Shown in pieces: positions 22,519 to 32,621 of a stretch of 64,000 nucleotides of DNA. A program made the translations under genes and the position numbers. Position 1 is the stretch's first letter. Each line of letters begins with the position of its first letter. This stretch comes from Schizochytrium sp. TIO01 (taxonomy: Eukaryota > Sar > Bigyra > Thraustochytrida > Thraustochytriidae), in contig SMSO01000031.1 in NCBI GenBank assembly GCA_004764695.1, positions 8,959,261 to 9,023,260 of the forward strand. Reading direction: 5' to 3'. The notes under the pieces were generated by a model. The model saw only the letters and a list, made by a program, of their open reading frames with translations, had not been told where the DNA came from and did no database searches.

Positions 22519-23430
22519 ATGAATCCGGAAATGAAAGGTACCCATCTTGCAAATGTTGTGGTAACGCTTGCACCCGATGCGCAGTCCATGGATAGACTCG
22601 GATTGACTGCGACAAAGGGTGTCATGGTTTACCAGCAAACGCAGGGAGCAGAAGCACTTGCTCAATATATGGGCATTCCATACGAAGCTGCCAACAAGTA
22701 CAAGGTCGCTCGTATATCGGATGAGCTTTTCACAAAGGGCAAGCGCTTCCAGCCAACTGGAGAAGAACTTGAGAAAGCCCCTATGGACATTTTTGTTGAG
22801 GAGGAGAGCTCAGATGGAATGAGAATCTGTTTGACTTGTTGTGGATGTGGCAACCTCCGCGGCCTCAAGCTTCACTTCTATGGAAATGGTGGCGAACAAT
22901 ACGTAATGCAACGTAAATTTCGTCTCGGCGCTTGGATCTGCTGTAACCTTAATTCAACACTCTTTCGAGTCGAGAACGGAAGCTCAACTCAGCAAATTGG
23001 ACGAGTGCGTGAAAACTGCTCCCCATATCCTTGCAAGTGCATCGAAATGTGTTGTTTGTGTACCACTTACGATGATATCCAGGAATACGTTAATGGAAAA
23101 TACGAACAGCGCTACCGTGTTCGCGAGAACCAGGCTTGCTGCAATGGCTCTCACAACAATTGTTGCGGTGGCACTTGTATAAACAATGATATGGTCTTTG
23201 ATGTCTTGGATAAAGAACACAAAGTAGTAGCTCAAATCTCCAAAACTTTCGGTGGAGGTAATGGGATGAGTGGCTGCTGTGCCGCATTATGCAGATATGC
23301 CTTCAAATTCTCGTCTTTTGTTGTTACCTTTCCTGACAACACTACAGAGGATCAACGGGCCTTAATTTTGGCTGCTGTGCATCACATTGATTACAAGCTT
23401 TTTGAGAAAAGTGGCAATGAGAACAACTGA
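22519..23430 (+). CDS. Phospholipid scramblase family protein, paralogue 3
   Basis: I place the start at the ATG at 22519 (ACA before it, A at -3), giving 303 residues. A frame extension to 22507 has no ATG and runs into a TTTTGCAG acceptor-like sequence, so a 5' UTR intron ending at 22512 is possible. The protein shows the family pattern: SMDRLGLTATKGVMVY near the N-terminus, CLTCCGCGNLRGLKLHFYGN, RLGAWICCNLNSTL, CCLCTTYDD, CCNGSHNNCCGGTCINND, then VVTFPDNTTEDQRALILAAV and HHIDYKLFEK. It is closer to the family consensus than copy 2, and its tail (GNENN) lacks the Cys found at the end of copies 1 and 2. Likely role is lipid scrambling; Ca2+ dependence is doubtful because the acidic loop is absent. 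Confidence 0.8.
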   Translation: MNPEMKGTHLANVVVTLAPDAQSMDRLGLTATKGVMVYQQTQGAEALAQYMGIPYEAANKYKVARISDELFTKGKRFQPTGEELEKAPMDIFVEEESSDGMRICLTCCGCGNLRGLKLHFYGNGGEQYVMQRKFRLGAWICCNLNSTLFRVENGSSTQQIGRVRENCSPYPCKCIEMCCLCTTYDDIQEYVNGKYEQRYRVRENQACCNGSHNNCCGGTCINNDMVFDVLDKEHKVVAQISKTFGGGNGMSGCCAALCRYAFKFSSFVVTFPDNTTEDQRALILAAVHHIDYKLFEKSGNENN

Positions 23431-23820
23431 TTTAGACTTAAGACTAAAACCATTTTTTCGAGTTCTGCTGAAAGTTATAAAGAAAATGGTGAAGGAAGCA
23501 AACGTCGTAGAATTATAGAATTGTGTACGACTATGCGTGTGTTCCTTCACTTGTGCTAGGCTTTCTACTTTAAATTTCACAGCTTGCTTAGCCCAGTAAC
23601 TATATCCTGAATTTAACTTTAAGAACATGAGCAATTTCTCAGCAATTTTATCATTTCTTGCCCTTTCGATCTTTTTGTCACTCCTATTTGCCTTCCGTCA
23701 TGCTTCCACCATCTGACTTTGGGTTGTGGTTGTTTCTCGCATGGTACGTTGTTGTACAAAACAATTTGAAGGCTTAGCATGTTCAGACATATCCTCACAT
23801 GAGCGAGCCTGAGCGAGGAT

Positions 23821-24750
23821 TTCATCTTCTATTCGTGTTGGGGCAACAAAGCAGATTATGTACTTGAAATCACGGAGGCAACGGCCCTTCCAAGCTCAGA
23901 GTGGGTCGAGACCGAATAACAGGGTAATATTAGAGACATCACCTTAGATGAAGCAAACATCGGACTTATTACTTCTGATGGTCGGTTTCTAGTAGCAGGG
24001 CAAAACAAGGAGCAAATGTTCTCAAAGGATGTTGCTTCAGGTAGTTACATAGAAATTGGACCTGTTGAGGTCTTTGATTCTGGTAACGACAACGCTGCTT
24101 GTATCTTCTTGTATAGAAACTTCTGTCTTCGAAAGACAAATGGCTCTGTTTTTTGCTAGGGTGAGAATGCCTAGAGTGAATATCAAAGTTCCAAAGTGAA
24201 CTCATTTTCCAACTTTGTTGAATCAGACAGTATTACTGCTGACATGGTTCTATCATCAAACTCTCAAGTTCTTTGTGGTCATAACCTGACTGATGATACC
24301 GTCAGGGGCTGGGAAGCTAATATCTACCCCAAATTTGAAGCAAGTGGAGCTGTTCCGTCAACACCAGTTCTGATGGAAGGTGTTTAATGTGCGCCTCTAC
24401 CATCAACTATGGTACCGGCACTTTACCCAACGATGTCTCCATTTGTCTATCCAACGAGAGAACCTACTACACCTTTTCCAGCAAATTCAGAGACAGATGG
24501 CTTGCGGAACGAACATTGAAACAACTAACGCAAGCTCTTCCTACTGTATTAGTGAAGAATGCAACGCCGTATTGACTTACGGCCAAGATAGTAAGGAAGT
24601 TGGAGTGCTGGGTTTTGGAAAAGATGTTGGAGACCTTGACTTTCACTCCCCGGCGAAGATTCCTGGTTCGTATGTTAACTCAGTCCAAATTCCTATTGAA
24701 CCTACCGACAAGTTAGCCTATATTTTTAATGCATGCCTCTCAAATCTTAA
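23821..24750 (+). pseudogene. Decayed RCC1-like repeat protein gene
   Basis: A single frame from 23821 to about 24520 reads as protein but is broken by four stops (TAA, TAG, TAG, TAA). It then continues in another frame from about 24497 (ATGGCTTGC) to about 24750. RCC1-type repeat features are visible: CLRKTNGSVFC followed by a TAG where the repeat normally has Trp, then GENA; and in the second frame NAVLTYGQDSKEVGVLGFGK followed by PAKIPGSYVNSVQI, matching the pattern vLtwG....G.LG.G...P..i. A Pro/Thr/Ser-rich linker (about 24390-24500) separates the parts. RCC1 repeats form beta-propellers, often in regulatory or secreted proteins. Stops in one otherwise coherent frame indicate a relatively recent loss. 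Confidence 0.5.
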
Positions 24751-25008
24751 TTTTTTTGCCCTTATAATATTCGAATTGTGCAACAACACTATATATATAT
24801 ATTCATCAGGTTCGTGTACTATCCATTTATCATTCATTATAAATTGCATTAGACTCAGTTATTGGAGCGAGTTTTGTTTCACGCAGCTGCATGCTCACAA
24901 TTTGACATTTTGTTCTGTTTCTACTTATTTTAAGAAAAACATCACCTTTTCTAGGGAAACAAAGCCTACGCAATCTGAAAGGCATCCAACAACTTGGTGC
25001 GAAAAGGA

Positions 25009-26244
25009 TCACATCGGCAAACGTGGAAGCGTATCTCCAGACCTAGCGTGGTCACTTGGAGGCCACAGTCCCATTTTAACAAGAGAGCCCATGACAGTCT
25101 GGCGCCCAGTACTGACCACAATCGCACGCGCATGACCAGAAATAATCTGGCTTCCAGTGTAAAGGATATTGCGAGACTCCAAAAAAGAATCGCGAGGGTT
25201 ACCAAGGGATGCCGAAGCAGGCAAGGTTATTTCAGTCACTTCAAATGCTTGAATGCTAAGATCCTCGCTACAACTCAGTATGCGGCAGTCCGCGGGTACA
25301 ATTTCGTTCTCTTCAATGTAGACAATATCTCCTACTACAAGGGAGGTTGGATCAGTACATATACACCGGCCACTCCGCATGACCTGTGCACTCTCTGGAA
25401 TACAGCGGCGGTATGTTTGCATGATCGGTGTGTTGCGTAGCCAAGGCAGAAAACAACAAAGCCAGGCAGGGCAAGGCCGTGGTGAAGGTACCAAGTTAGG
25501 TCCAATCCTGTCGAACTTATCGCTGGCAACTGCCATGTCCATCCCGCGCTGCACGTCAGTTTGGAAGCGTTCTTCTAGGTCTTCAATTGACGCGTAGTGC
25601 CAATCAACGCCAAAATACGCGCCATCAAGCTGCTTTACCACGTCATCGTTAAGAACTCTTGCGAGAGCCATCTTTCGCGGCTTGTATTCCTGATCCTCCA
25701 TAATGCCTCTCTGTACGGAGCCCTGCACCACTGCCACCGTCTGGTTGGACTTGGTCAGATTGTCTGTAGTTCCGCAGTGCTCATAAAAGCAAAAACAATG
25801 TTTTCTATTGCTTGCAAGCTCTTTATTTTTTCTGTCAAAGTTGAAATCTTCGTCTTTGACGTAGGCCTTCTGAGACTTTGCAAGTGCAGCAGCTTGACCC
25901 GTGAAGATACCGCTACTATCGAGCTTGTTTTGCGTCTTCTGCACGAGCGCAAGACACTCCTCGGTATTCCCTCTATTAAAGTTTTCCTTGAGATTACCAT
26001 CTTGAGTCGCCAATTTTGCGAATGGCATCGAGTTAGTCCTCAAGCTTGAAGAGGGGAACCCTGTAGAGCTCGTCGCGTTACTGGGAACCGTGGCTTTAGA
26101 TCGTGCATTCTGGCGCTTCTTGGCGGTTGTAGCAGACACTTTCTTCTGGAGTACACCACTGACCACAACTGCCTCTGAAAACCCTTCGGTGAGTAAATCG
26201 CTGGGTTTCTGCTCGCTCAAGTTTTGCATTCGGCTTGCGAGCAT
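25009..26244 (-). CDS. Truncated P-type ATPase-like protein (N-terminal and actuator regions only)
   Basis: A 411-residue frame with a good start (A at -3). Residues 1-200 are a Ser/Thr/Lys-rich segment without a recognised domain. Residues 201-262 match the cation-ATPase N-terminal module of Na+/K+-ATPase-like pumps (HYASIEDLEERFQTDVQRGM ... GPNLVPSP). Residues 276-390 match the actuator domain (SLVVGDIVYIEENEIVPADC, then ESRNILYTGSQIISGHARAI and TVMGSLVKM). Three essentials are missing: the M1-M2 helices between the two modules (about 10 residues instead of about 80), the TGES loop (VTEITLP instead), and everything after the actuator, including the DKTGT phosphorylation site. It cannot pump ions. 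It is either a decayed duplicate or a repurposed regulatory fragment; the long intact frame argues somewhat for the latter. Confidence 0.65.
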   Translation of the reverse strand: MLASRMQNLSEQKPSDLLTEGFSEAVVVSGVLQKKVSATTAKKRQNARSKATVPSNATSSTGFPSSSLRTNSMPFAKLATQDGNLKENFNRGNTEECLALVQKTQNKLDSSGIFTGQAAALAKSQKAYVKDEDFNFDRKNKELASNRKHCFCFYEHCGTTDNLTKSNQTVAVVQGSVQRGIMEDQEYKPRKMALARVLNDDVVKQLDGAYFGVDWHYASIEDLEERFQTDVQRGMDMAVASDKFDRIGPNLVPSPRPCPAWLCCFLPWLRNTPIMQTYRRCIPESAQVMRSGRCICTDPTSLVVGDIVYIEENEIVPADCRILSCSEDLSIQAFEVTEITLPASASLGNPRDSFLESRNILYTGSQIISGHARAIVVSTGRQTVMGSLVKMGLWPPSDHARSGDTLPRLPM

Positions 26245-28416
26245 CTTGCTTACCTGCAGGAAGGTTTGTGGGACGAGCTAAAAGGTCCTTTTACTGGTGA
26301 TTGAAGGATGGGTTACTCCTAGTTCATACAATAATAGTACAATCTACGGATCTTACTCACTGTCACTCCACCAAAAGCAAGCTCTGGGCTAAACTCGCAA
26401 GGTGACGGCGATGCGGAAGAAGATCTGGTCGTGCCCGTTCGTGGAAGCTTTGTATTGATTTGTTTCCAGTTCTTGCTGTTTGACTTAGTATATTTTGACA
26501 AGCTTTACATTTATGATTATCTACGCGAAACTATAATAGTCCCGGTTAGTGACAGTTTCGCTTAGCGGGGTATGCGTTATATCAAAGCCAAATGAGCCTC
26601 GCCCAGAGGCTGCAGGTTCCTGCGAGTATCTAAAGTGCATAGTTGCCCAGGTCACGAGTCTTGGTGTATTCCACTTGACACCAACATTTCGCAGAAAATC
26701 AAAAACACGTGATGATACCTCTCAACTTTCCTCAGCAAGAGCTCAAATCAAACTTTCGCCCTCGCATTTCTCCAATTTCTTTCCCAAAACGAGTTCTCTT
26801 CTTGAAATTCTTTCGCCTTTGCATCCCAAACACTCTCTTCTTCCTCCCATCTCCCCACCTCACTATCTAGTCGCGTCCTTCGCTCCTTTCTACAGCCACT
26901 CTCTTTGCTTGCTTTGCTCTAAACTTCACGCGAAGCCCTTGTTGCAAGCGTAATGAGTGATTGTTTTGGCTTCAAGTTGACGAGCTTATTGCAGCATATC
27001 GCAGCTTATTGCCGCTAAAGCTTCTCATTAAAATAAATCGTCAAAGCTGAGTGCCTCTAACTCCTCTGGAGCCACATAGATATCAGTGGATACTCTATTA
27101 AGGTAATTCTTTCTTTAACTTGCTTAAATTAAAAGCTCAAGTCAAAACAATTAGGCACTTCTACTTCTACCTGCTCATTGTTCGCTGCTCTCTTCGTCCC
27201 ACTTTCCTTCCCCGTATGGTCCTTCAAACCTGTACCGGTACACTCTGCTGTACCACTCTATTTACCCTATAGCACCTCCTAGAGCTAGACTGGTCTCCCA
27301 TCCTCGCTCAGTCCCTGTACCACTATGTAGTACCCCGCACGTCCGCCCGGGCCCCGGAATTCCGGGATATTTGCCTGTAATGCAGAATAAGGCGGCGGCA
27401 GCTGCCACTAGGCCACGGCAGCAACTGCTAACGTTTCGCGTAGGAGGCCCTGCGCTGCTGCTTTGAGGCAGCGGAGCCTTAGCAGAGGTTAGGAGAGCCT
27501 AGGGAGACGAAGTCCGCGGAGCAGACGCCGCAGACTCGAACGACCTCCGCTCGCAAGACTTCTCAGGTACGTGGCGCTCTTCGCAGGCGGGCTGCGGAAA
27601 GCCTGTGGTGGCCAAGGGGACCTCCGCTATCCTCGTTTGCAATGGTGCGGTGCCAGCGCTAAGGGGCGGCAGGGTCCGCTCATGGCCGGATGGCTGGATG
27701 GCTGGGCGCCCTCTCTTTCTGCTCTGTCCTTGTTGCACCTTTAGCTTGCTACTTTTCTCTGGTTTTCTTGTTATCGCTTTTGGTGTTCTCATGGCCACGT
27801 CTGCGGGCGCTAAGGGTCATGCCGTCTATGAACTTTGAGCACGCTGAGGACAACGAGGAAGAGGGATCGGGGCTCGCCTAATTATGCTATACTTTATAAT
27901 AATCATGCTGGTGTGTGTAATAGCAAAAACTGAAAGACTGACGAGAGGATATTGCGTATATTTCTTACCTTGCTTGCTTAATCGCTATGTAATCTTTGTC
28001 TATCAACCTGCATGGACCGGGTGCGTGCGTCTTTGTTACGGTGTTGTCCACTTGCCTGATCTCATGGATATGGTGGTTCACGTGGCTGCTGTTCTGATGG
28101 ATCATTGTACTTTGCAACATTGGTGGGGCTGTGGCTGTTTTCTTTGGGGCTGTATTGGGTTTTAAACACCGCTTCTATGTTCTTCTTCTTCTTGGTTTTG
28201 ACGGAAATGTGCGGATCACCTTCGTATCTTGCGAATTTGTTGGGCATTCTTTGTTCTCTCTGGATGTCATTCAATCTGGGCGATTGTGGACGCTCAATAA
28301 TATGATAACTTTCCCCTTACTACCGCTCGTTGTAACGGCCCGATGCGCTCCCTTCGGTAATCATTCTTTTGTTGGTATACATAGGCACAGCTCGAAGTTC
28401 GCAAACACTTTCCACA
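26245..28416. other. Spacer with a GC-rich island at 27.34-27.86 kb
   Basis: The first kilobase shows no gene. The island starts at a palindrome (CCCGGAATTCCGGG, about 27352) and holds opposing open frames. The minus frame from an ATG at 27792 encodes a basic peptide with an AT-hook-like core (RKRGRPA), but support is weak. The bases just before 28417 are the QCR7 5' region. Confidence 0.4.
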
Positions 28417-28728
28417 ATGTCTGCTATTTTCAAGTCCCTCGCGCGCATGTACCAGCGCAACGTGCACTCCGCCCTCGCAAAACATGGCCTTCGTTACGAG
28501 GACATCATCATCGCAGAGAACCCCGACCTCCAGAAGGCCGTCCAGTACTTGCCCAAGGCCGAGAAGGTCGCCCGCCAGCGCCGTATCACTCGTGCTATTG
28601 ACCTGAACTTTAAGCACGAGGAGCTCCCCAAGGAGGTCCAGGCTATCCAGGAGCCCGGTAAGATCTACCTTGCCCCCCTCATGGAGGAGTTCAAGAAGCT
28701 TCGCGTGGAGAAGCAGCTCCTCAAGTAG
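28417..28728 (+). CDS. QCR7: Ubiquinol-cytochrome c reductase subunit 7 (complex III 14-kDa subunit)
   Basis: 103 residues, the usual length for this subunit. Recognisable segments are YEDIIIAENPDLQKAVQYLP, RQRRITRAIDLNFKHEELP and the basic C-terminus EEFKKLRVEKQLLK. The protein sits on the matrix side of the mitochondrial bc1 complex, next to cytochrome b, and is needed for complex assembly. The first ATG at 28417 gives the family's N-terminus; an open frame extends 16 codons further upstream but contains no ATG. Third positions are almost all C or G, with strong preference for GAG, AAG and CTC, unlike its neighbours. That fits high expression. No intron is present. Confidence 0.93.
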   Translation: MSAIFKSLARMYQRNVHSALAKHGLRYEDIIIAENPDLQKAVQYLPKAEKVARQRRITRAIDLNFKHEELPKEVQAIQEPGKIYLAPLMEEFKKLRVEKQLLK

Positions 28729-29223
28729 ATCAACAATTACCCTTACTACCCCTTCGAAAGTACTTTTCTCGATCGACAATAATAATTTGTCCTGTGCCGA
28801 TTTGCCCTTTTTTCTTGTTCCTGTCTTACCCGAACTTACCATATACCTACTGTATTCGCTTCGCAGCTTGTCTGATCATCATTGTTAACTTTAACTTTGC
28901 TTGCAGAATGCATTGAATTCACCTGTGATGAAAACAAAGAAAACTTTTAAAAGCCGGTGTTACCAGCGTTGTAGTTTGCACAGGCATTATATTGCGATAT
29001 TAAATCTTATCGTCTATCTTTCGTCTCCACTTAGATCAGAATTGATGCTAGTATCGACGAATACACCCAAATCTCACTCCCTTGTTCATCACTCTACCCT
29101 TGCGAACAGCAAATATAATTTATAAACATTGTTATCTGTAATAAAGCTTGATGACGAGAGTACTTTACAAAGAGTGTTATAGTCATCACCTTTGTCGTGC
29201 GCCACGAGACAAATAAATTGGGA
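28729..29223. other. Convergent spacer between QCR7 and the glycosyltransferase
   Basis: It holds the 3' ends of both genes. AT-rich, no further gene seen. Confidence 0.5.
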
Positions 29224-30522
29224 TTAAGGGCTATCATCATCCCCATCCTCGGCTTTCGCAGCGGCACGAAGAAGAGCGTGACGTTCTCGCTCAGCATCGA
29301 TACTTTGTGCGAGGGCATCATGATTTGCTGTTTCGAGAGGCATAGTATCCCCGTAACGGCGCACAATTGATTGTACTCTGCGTTGATTGATGTGCGTAAT
29401 CACCCTATGAGTAGCTCTTAGATGCTTAGGGCGAGAAATAAAGCAGCTTTCGTGCTTGTCTATGTAATGATTAATTCCATACTTGCTGCAACGCGAACCA
29501 GGATAGACTAGTGTGCCATCGTCATCAAAGACAAGTAGATACGAGCCAAAACAATTAAATTCAGTAATCCCTCCTGCCTTAACACGCATATGAAGCAACT
29601 GGCCAAGCTTATCCTCGACAAAGTCTCCTGTTTTCCAGTACCAAGAGCGAAATGGATTAAGTTCACGAACCTGACGCTGAAAACAAAATTGTTTGTAAAA
29701 GTCCACACGACAAATGTGAGTGCTGTCAAACCAAAAAGTAAGAGGGACAACCTTGGCATTAGTACCAGGTATCCGCATTGCATAGTCTCGAACATCAATT
29801 TTGGAACGCTCCACCGACTGCGCAGGAAACTTATAAGTGTTGCTTGTGCCAAGACAAACATAGTTGACAAAGCGAAACGGAAAGGACTCCATTGATTCAA
29901 GTATAGGGCGTAAGAAAAAGGGCTTGAGTGCAAGTCGGTCGTGCTGCACGACCATGACATAAGGTGTCTTCACAAGTTGGATGGCCTCCCGGAGAGCAAG
30001 TGCAAAACCTCTACGACGGTCCATGCGTAATATGAGTGCACCTTCAAGAGGGTGTCCTTGTTTTGCGCTCAATGACTCAAGAGCGCTAACATAGCTCTCA
30101 TACTTTGAAGCTGCCTCATGGGAAACACGACCTATCCTAAACTCATCGTCATTGCCTTTAGTTCGTAAATTGATGCCGTCGCAGACAATAATTTTCTGGC
30201 AGGCCTTCATTTCAGGTTCATGTTCAAGGTATGAGCCAATGACATCCTCTATGAAGAATGTCAGCGGATTTGTCGGGCTTGGGTTCGTCGTCACTACCAA
30301 GGTCAACAACTCGTGCACTGCTGGACGTGCAGTTGAGTTGTGGGTGCCGTTTGCTTCATCAGCAGTGTCTACTTCTGATGAAGCCCATGCTGCTTGTAGC
30401 TCTTCGCTCACATCGATTTCTGGGTCGCCACATGGTTGCTCCAGAGTAGTGGCCGCCATCGCCTTTACAAAGCTTTGTGTTGACGGCACTAATTGCCATC
30501 TACTTTGCCTGTGCCACCACAT
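29224..30522 (-). CDS. Glycosyltransferase family 2-like protein (GT-A fold)
   Basis: The first ATG in frame is at 30522 (A at -3), giving 432 residues; a second good start lies 21 codons on, at 30459. Features in order: a Thr/Ala/Glu-rich N-terminal 65 residues; a first strand LTLVVTTNPSP (about 73-83); IIVCDGI (about 111-117), matching the donor-binding Asp of GT-A enzymes; RRRGFALALREAIQ (about 169-182); and YVMVVQHDRLALKPFF (about 188-203), where QHD stands at the DxD metal-binding position. Downstream are WFDSTHICRVDFY and GDFVEDKLGQ, the latter a likely catalytic acidic segment. No signal peptide or membrane anchor is evident, which is unusual for a Golgi enzyme, so a cytosolic role is possible. 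Donor and acceptor sugars cannot be told from the sequence. Confidence 0.65.
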   Translation of the reverse strand: MWWHRQSRWQLVPSTQSFVKAMAATTLEQPCGDPEIDVSEELQAAWASSEVDTADEANGTHNSTARPAVHELLTLVVTTNPSPTNPLTFFIEDVIGSYLEHEPEMKACQKIIVCDGINLRTKGNDDEFRIGRVSHEAASKYESYVSALESLSAKQGHPLEGALILRMDRRRGFALALREAIQLVKTPYVMVVQHDRLALKPFFLRPILESMESFPFRFVNYVCLGTSNTYKFPAQSVERSKIDVRDYAMRIPGTNAKVVPLTFWFDSTHICRVDFYKQFCFQRQVRELNPFRSWYWKTGDFVEDKLGQLLHMRVKAGGITEFNCFGSYLLVFDDDGTLVYPGSRCSKYGINHYIDKHESCFISRPKHLRATHRVITHINQRRVQSIVRRYGDTMPLETANHDALAQSIDAERERHALLRAAAKAEDGDDDSP

Positions 30523-30891
30523 CTTAGGAGTGGCTGACCACTCATACAATGCATTGCACACCGCATACTTAGAGTAGTACTATGATAGCTATTATCTATG
30601 TTAGTACCTAAGAAAACGTTAGAACTTATATAACCTCTAGATGGTGGTGACTATTCCATATAATACATATTTTGATCTATTACGATTATTTAGGTCTTTG
30701 GTAAGGGGTCGAGGCGAGGTAAGAAAATGGAATGGCCAAGGAACCACCAAGCTCCAAACACTCCAAGTGAAGCAAACTTTCAATCCAAATTATCGAAGTA
30801 TCTCAACTAAAAGTTTGGCTTCTCAACAAGTGCCCAAAGGGCACTTCCCTAAAGGCAGTCGCATTTCTGCAAGTGACGACGTTGAACACAC

Positions 30892-31449
30892 CTAGGGCTG
30901 CGGTTTGTTCCGGCCGCCGCTCGCACGCAGCACTGACCTTAGCATTATCCACGCCATAGTGCAATATCCGCCAAGCAAACAGAGAATTCCAAATGCTGGA
31001 TTGATGACCTCCAGTGTGTCTACCCAGACGCCTTCGCCGTCTACAAGAACATTTGTAGAGGAGTTAACTTCAACAGACCGGTTTTTCGCGCCCTACTGGA
31101 CTACTGAGATTCACCGCAAGTTTGCACTTTGGCTCTGTAAACACTAATGTGTTATCCTTTTGCCTAAATTTGAAAGGTCAATAAATTAACATGGATCATA
31201 ATCAAGACAACACGAGTGATGTGTTATTCGTTAGCTTCCGACAAGCGCTCATTCCAATAAGCCGAGCTTCTTTCCTGCCTGTGATGTAAACTGGTTATTC
31301 GCCGAGGCACCTCAGAGCCCTGCAATGAATGTGGGTACCATCCAAGACAAGCTCGGAACATCCAAGGTTTGCAAATCCTCCCCAAAAATACAAACAAACA
31401 CGTAGCCGATCGTGACATCCACGCCAGCAGAGCCATCCTTTTGCGCTAC
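30892..31449 (-). CDS. Candidate spliced membrane protein, C-terminal two exons
   Basis: Two frames on the minus strand join in phase. Exon 31449-31339 (37 codons, after a GATAG acceptor) includes GVDVTIGYVFVCIFGEDLQT and ends at a GTACCC donor. Exon 31092-30892 (66 codons plus TAG, after a TCCAGTAG acceptor) reads RSVEVNSSTNVLVDGEGVWV then a hydrophobic helix AFGILCLLGGYCTMAWIML and a basic end SGGRNKPQP. Both junctions are phase 0; the intron would be 246 nt. The composition is clearly protein-like, whereas the plus-strand frames over the same bases are not. The 5' part was not found. A single-pass membrane protein with a short basic cytoplasmic tail is the likely reading; family unknown. 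A pseudogene remains possible. Confidence 0.4.
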
Positions 31450-32413
31450 CTATCTAAGAACATGGACATGATGTAAGAGTTGTCTTTGAGTCATGGGTTA
31501 TTTTTAACCCGCGATTGGGCCTTAGCCCCACTTTGCCTTCATCAGAATGCAAGTTTTGTAAATTTTAAAGGTTCATCTTTAAGTGTTGTTGAAGTGTAAA
31601 GAACTATGTATAGGCATTATGGCACAAGGATGTCTAAAATAGTTGCCCATTTATGCCAAAGCTGTTCCGAATGACCATTTTAATCAAGCCAAGGGAACCA
31701 AGGCTAGGTAGAATAAAATCACTTCTACTGGTAGTAAAGTAGAATTATCTTTGTAGGCCCACCTTTTATTAGTCACCATAGTCGAAATGAGTTCTTCATT
31801 CTGAAAGCAGATGGCCATAATGAGCGTGTTCTTGCAAATTGGGGCTTCGTAGAAATAAGCTTCCAAAGCTACTCATCTACATTAGGTCCAGGAGTGATTT
31901 TGAGCAGCCCAACTACCTACTATCAGAATCTACATTCTGATTTTTGAAAGGTTTATATATTCTGTTTAGTATGACAAGAGCCCAAGAATGTATTTGCGAG
32001 TCTCTGAAATAGCCACATGGTATAACCTAAGCTCTTGTTCCCTTTTTGTGAAGGAAAGCCAACGAAAACACAGCATAATCAACCTTTGAGAGTTTTGGTT
32101 TTTATTCCTAAGTGTAGTACCTTCTTACCTTACCTTTACGAATGGCCCTCACGCACCCTATAATCACTCTTGGTTCTCTTCTTGTGCCACGCCTGTATTC
32201 ATTATCCCGAACAGATGTGTAGACTACCTACCTATACCTACCTACCTACCCCAACAAGTTTTATAATTAATTTATTGAGCAATAAAGACGAAGAATGTGC
32301 TGAGACGTCTATCACAACTGCTGCACATTTCACCTGGTTCTGTACGAATTACTAAGCCAGAGTCCCTTGTACTTCAGCAATATATGCTCTGGAAAGTGCA
32401 CGATTCTAAGCAG
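31450..32413. other. Spacer
   Basis: AT-rich with CTACCTACCTA-type short repeats near 32222-32250. No supported gene. Confidence 0.45.
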
Positions 32414-32489
32414 AAATGTAATGTAATGTAATGTAATGTAATGTAATGTAATGTAATGTAATGTAATGTAATGTAATGTAATGTAATGC
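32414..32489 (+). repeat. (TAATG)n pentanucleotide microsatellite
   Basis: About 15 perfect units, 130 bp upstream of the thioesterase start, so repeat length could affect its promoter or 5' UTR. Confidence 0.92.
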
Positions 32490-32621
32490 AATTCCTTTTA
32501 CTATTTGTACCAGATGTAAGCTCGTAGGACTGGATTTCCTCTTTTAATGCCAGAAGCAATTCTTCAACTCAGTTCACATTGTTTTGCTCGGAGTCAGTTT
32601 GAGCGCGATCCGGCACTGATC

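Noticed and set aside
23910-23930. ATAACAGGGTAAT, matching much of the I-SceI homing endonuclease site
   Set aside because: About 14 of 18 positions match, inside a recognisable RCC1-like pseudogene frame. No endonuclease gene or intron is nearby, so this is likely chance.
29224-30561. Glycosyltransferase start at 30561
   Set aside because: The codon there is GTG; the first ATG in frame is at 30522.
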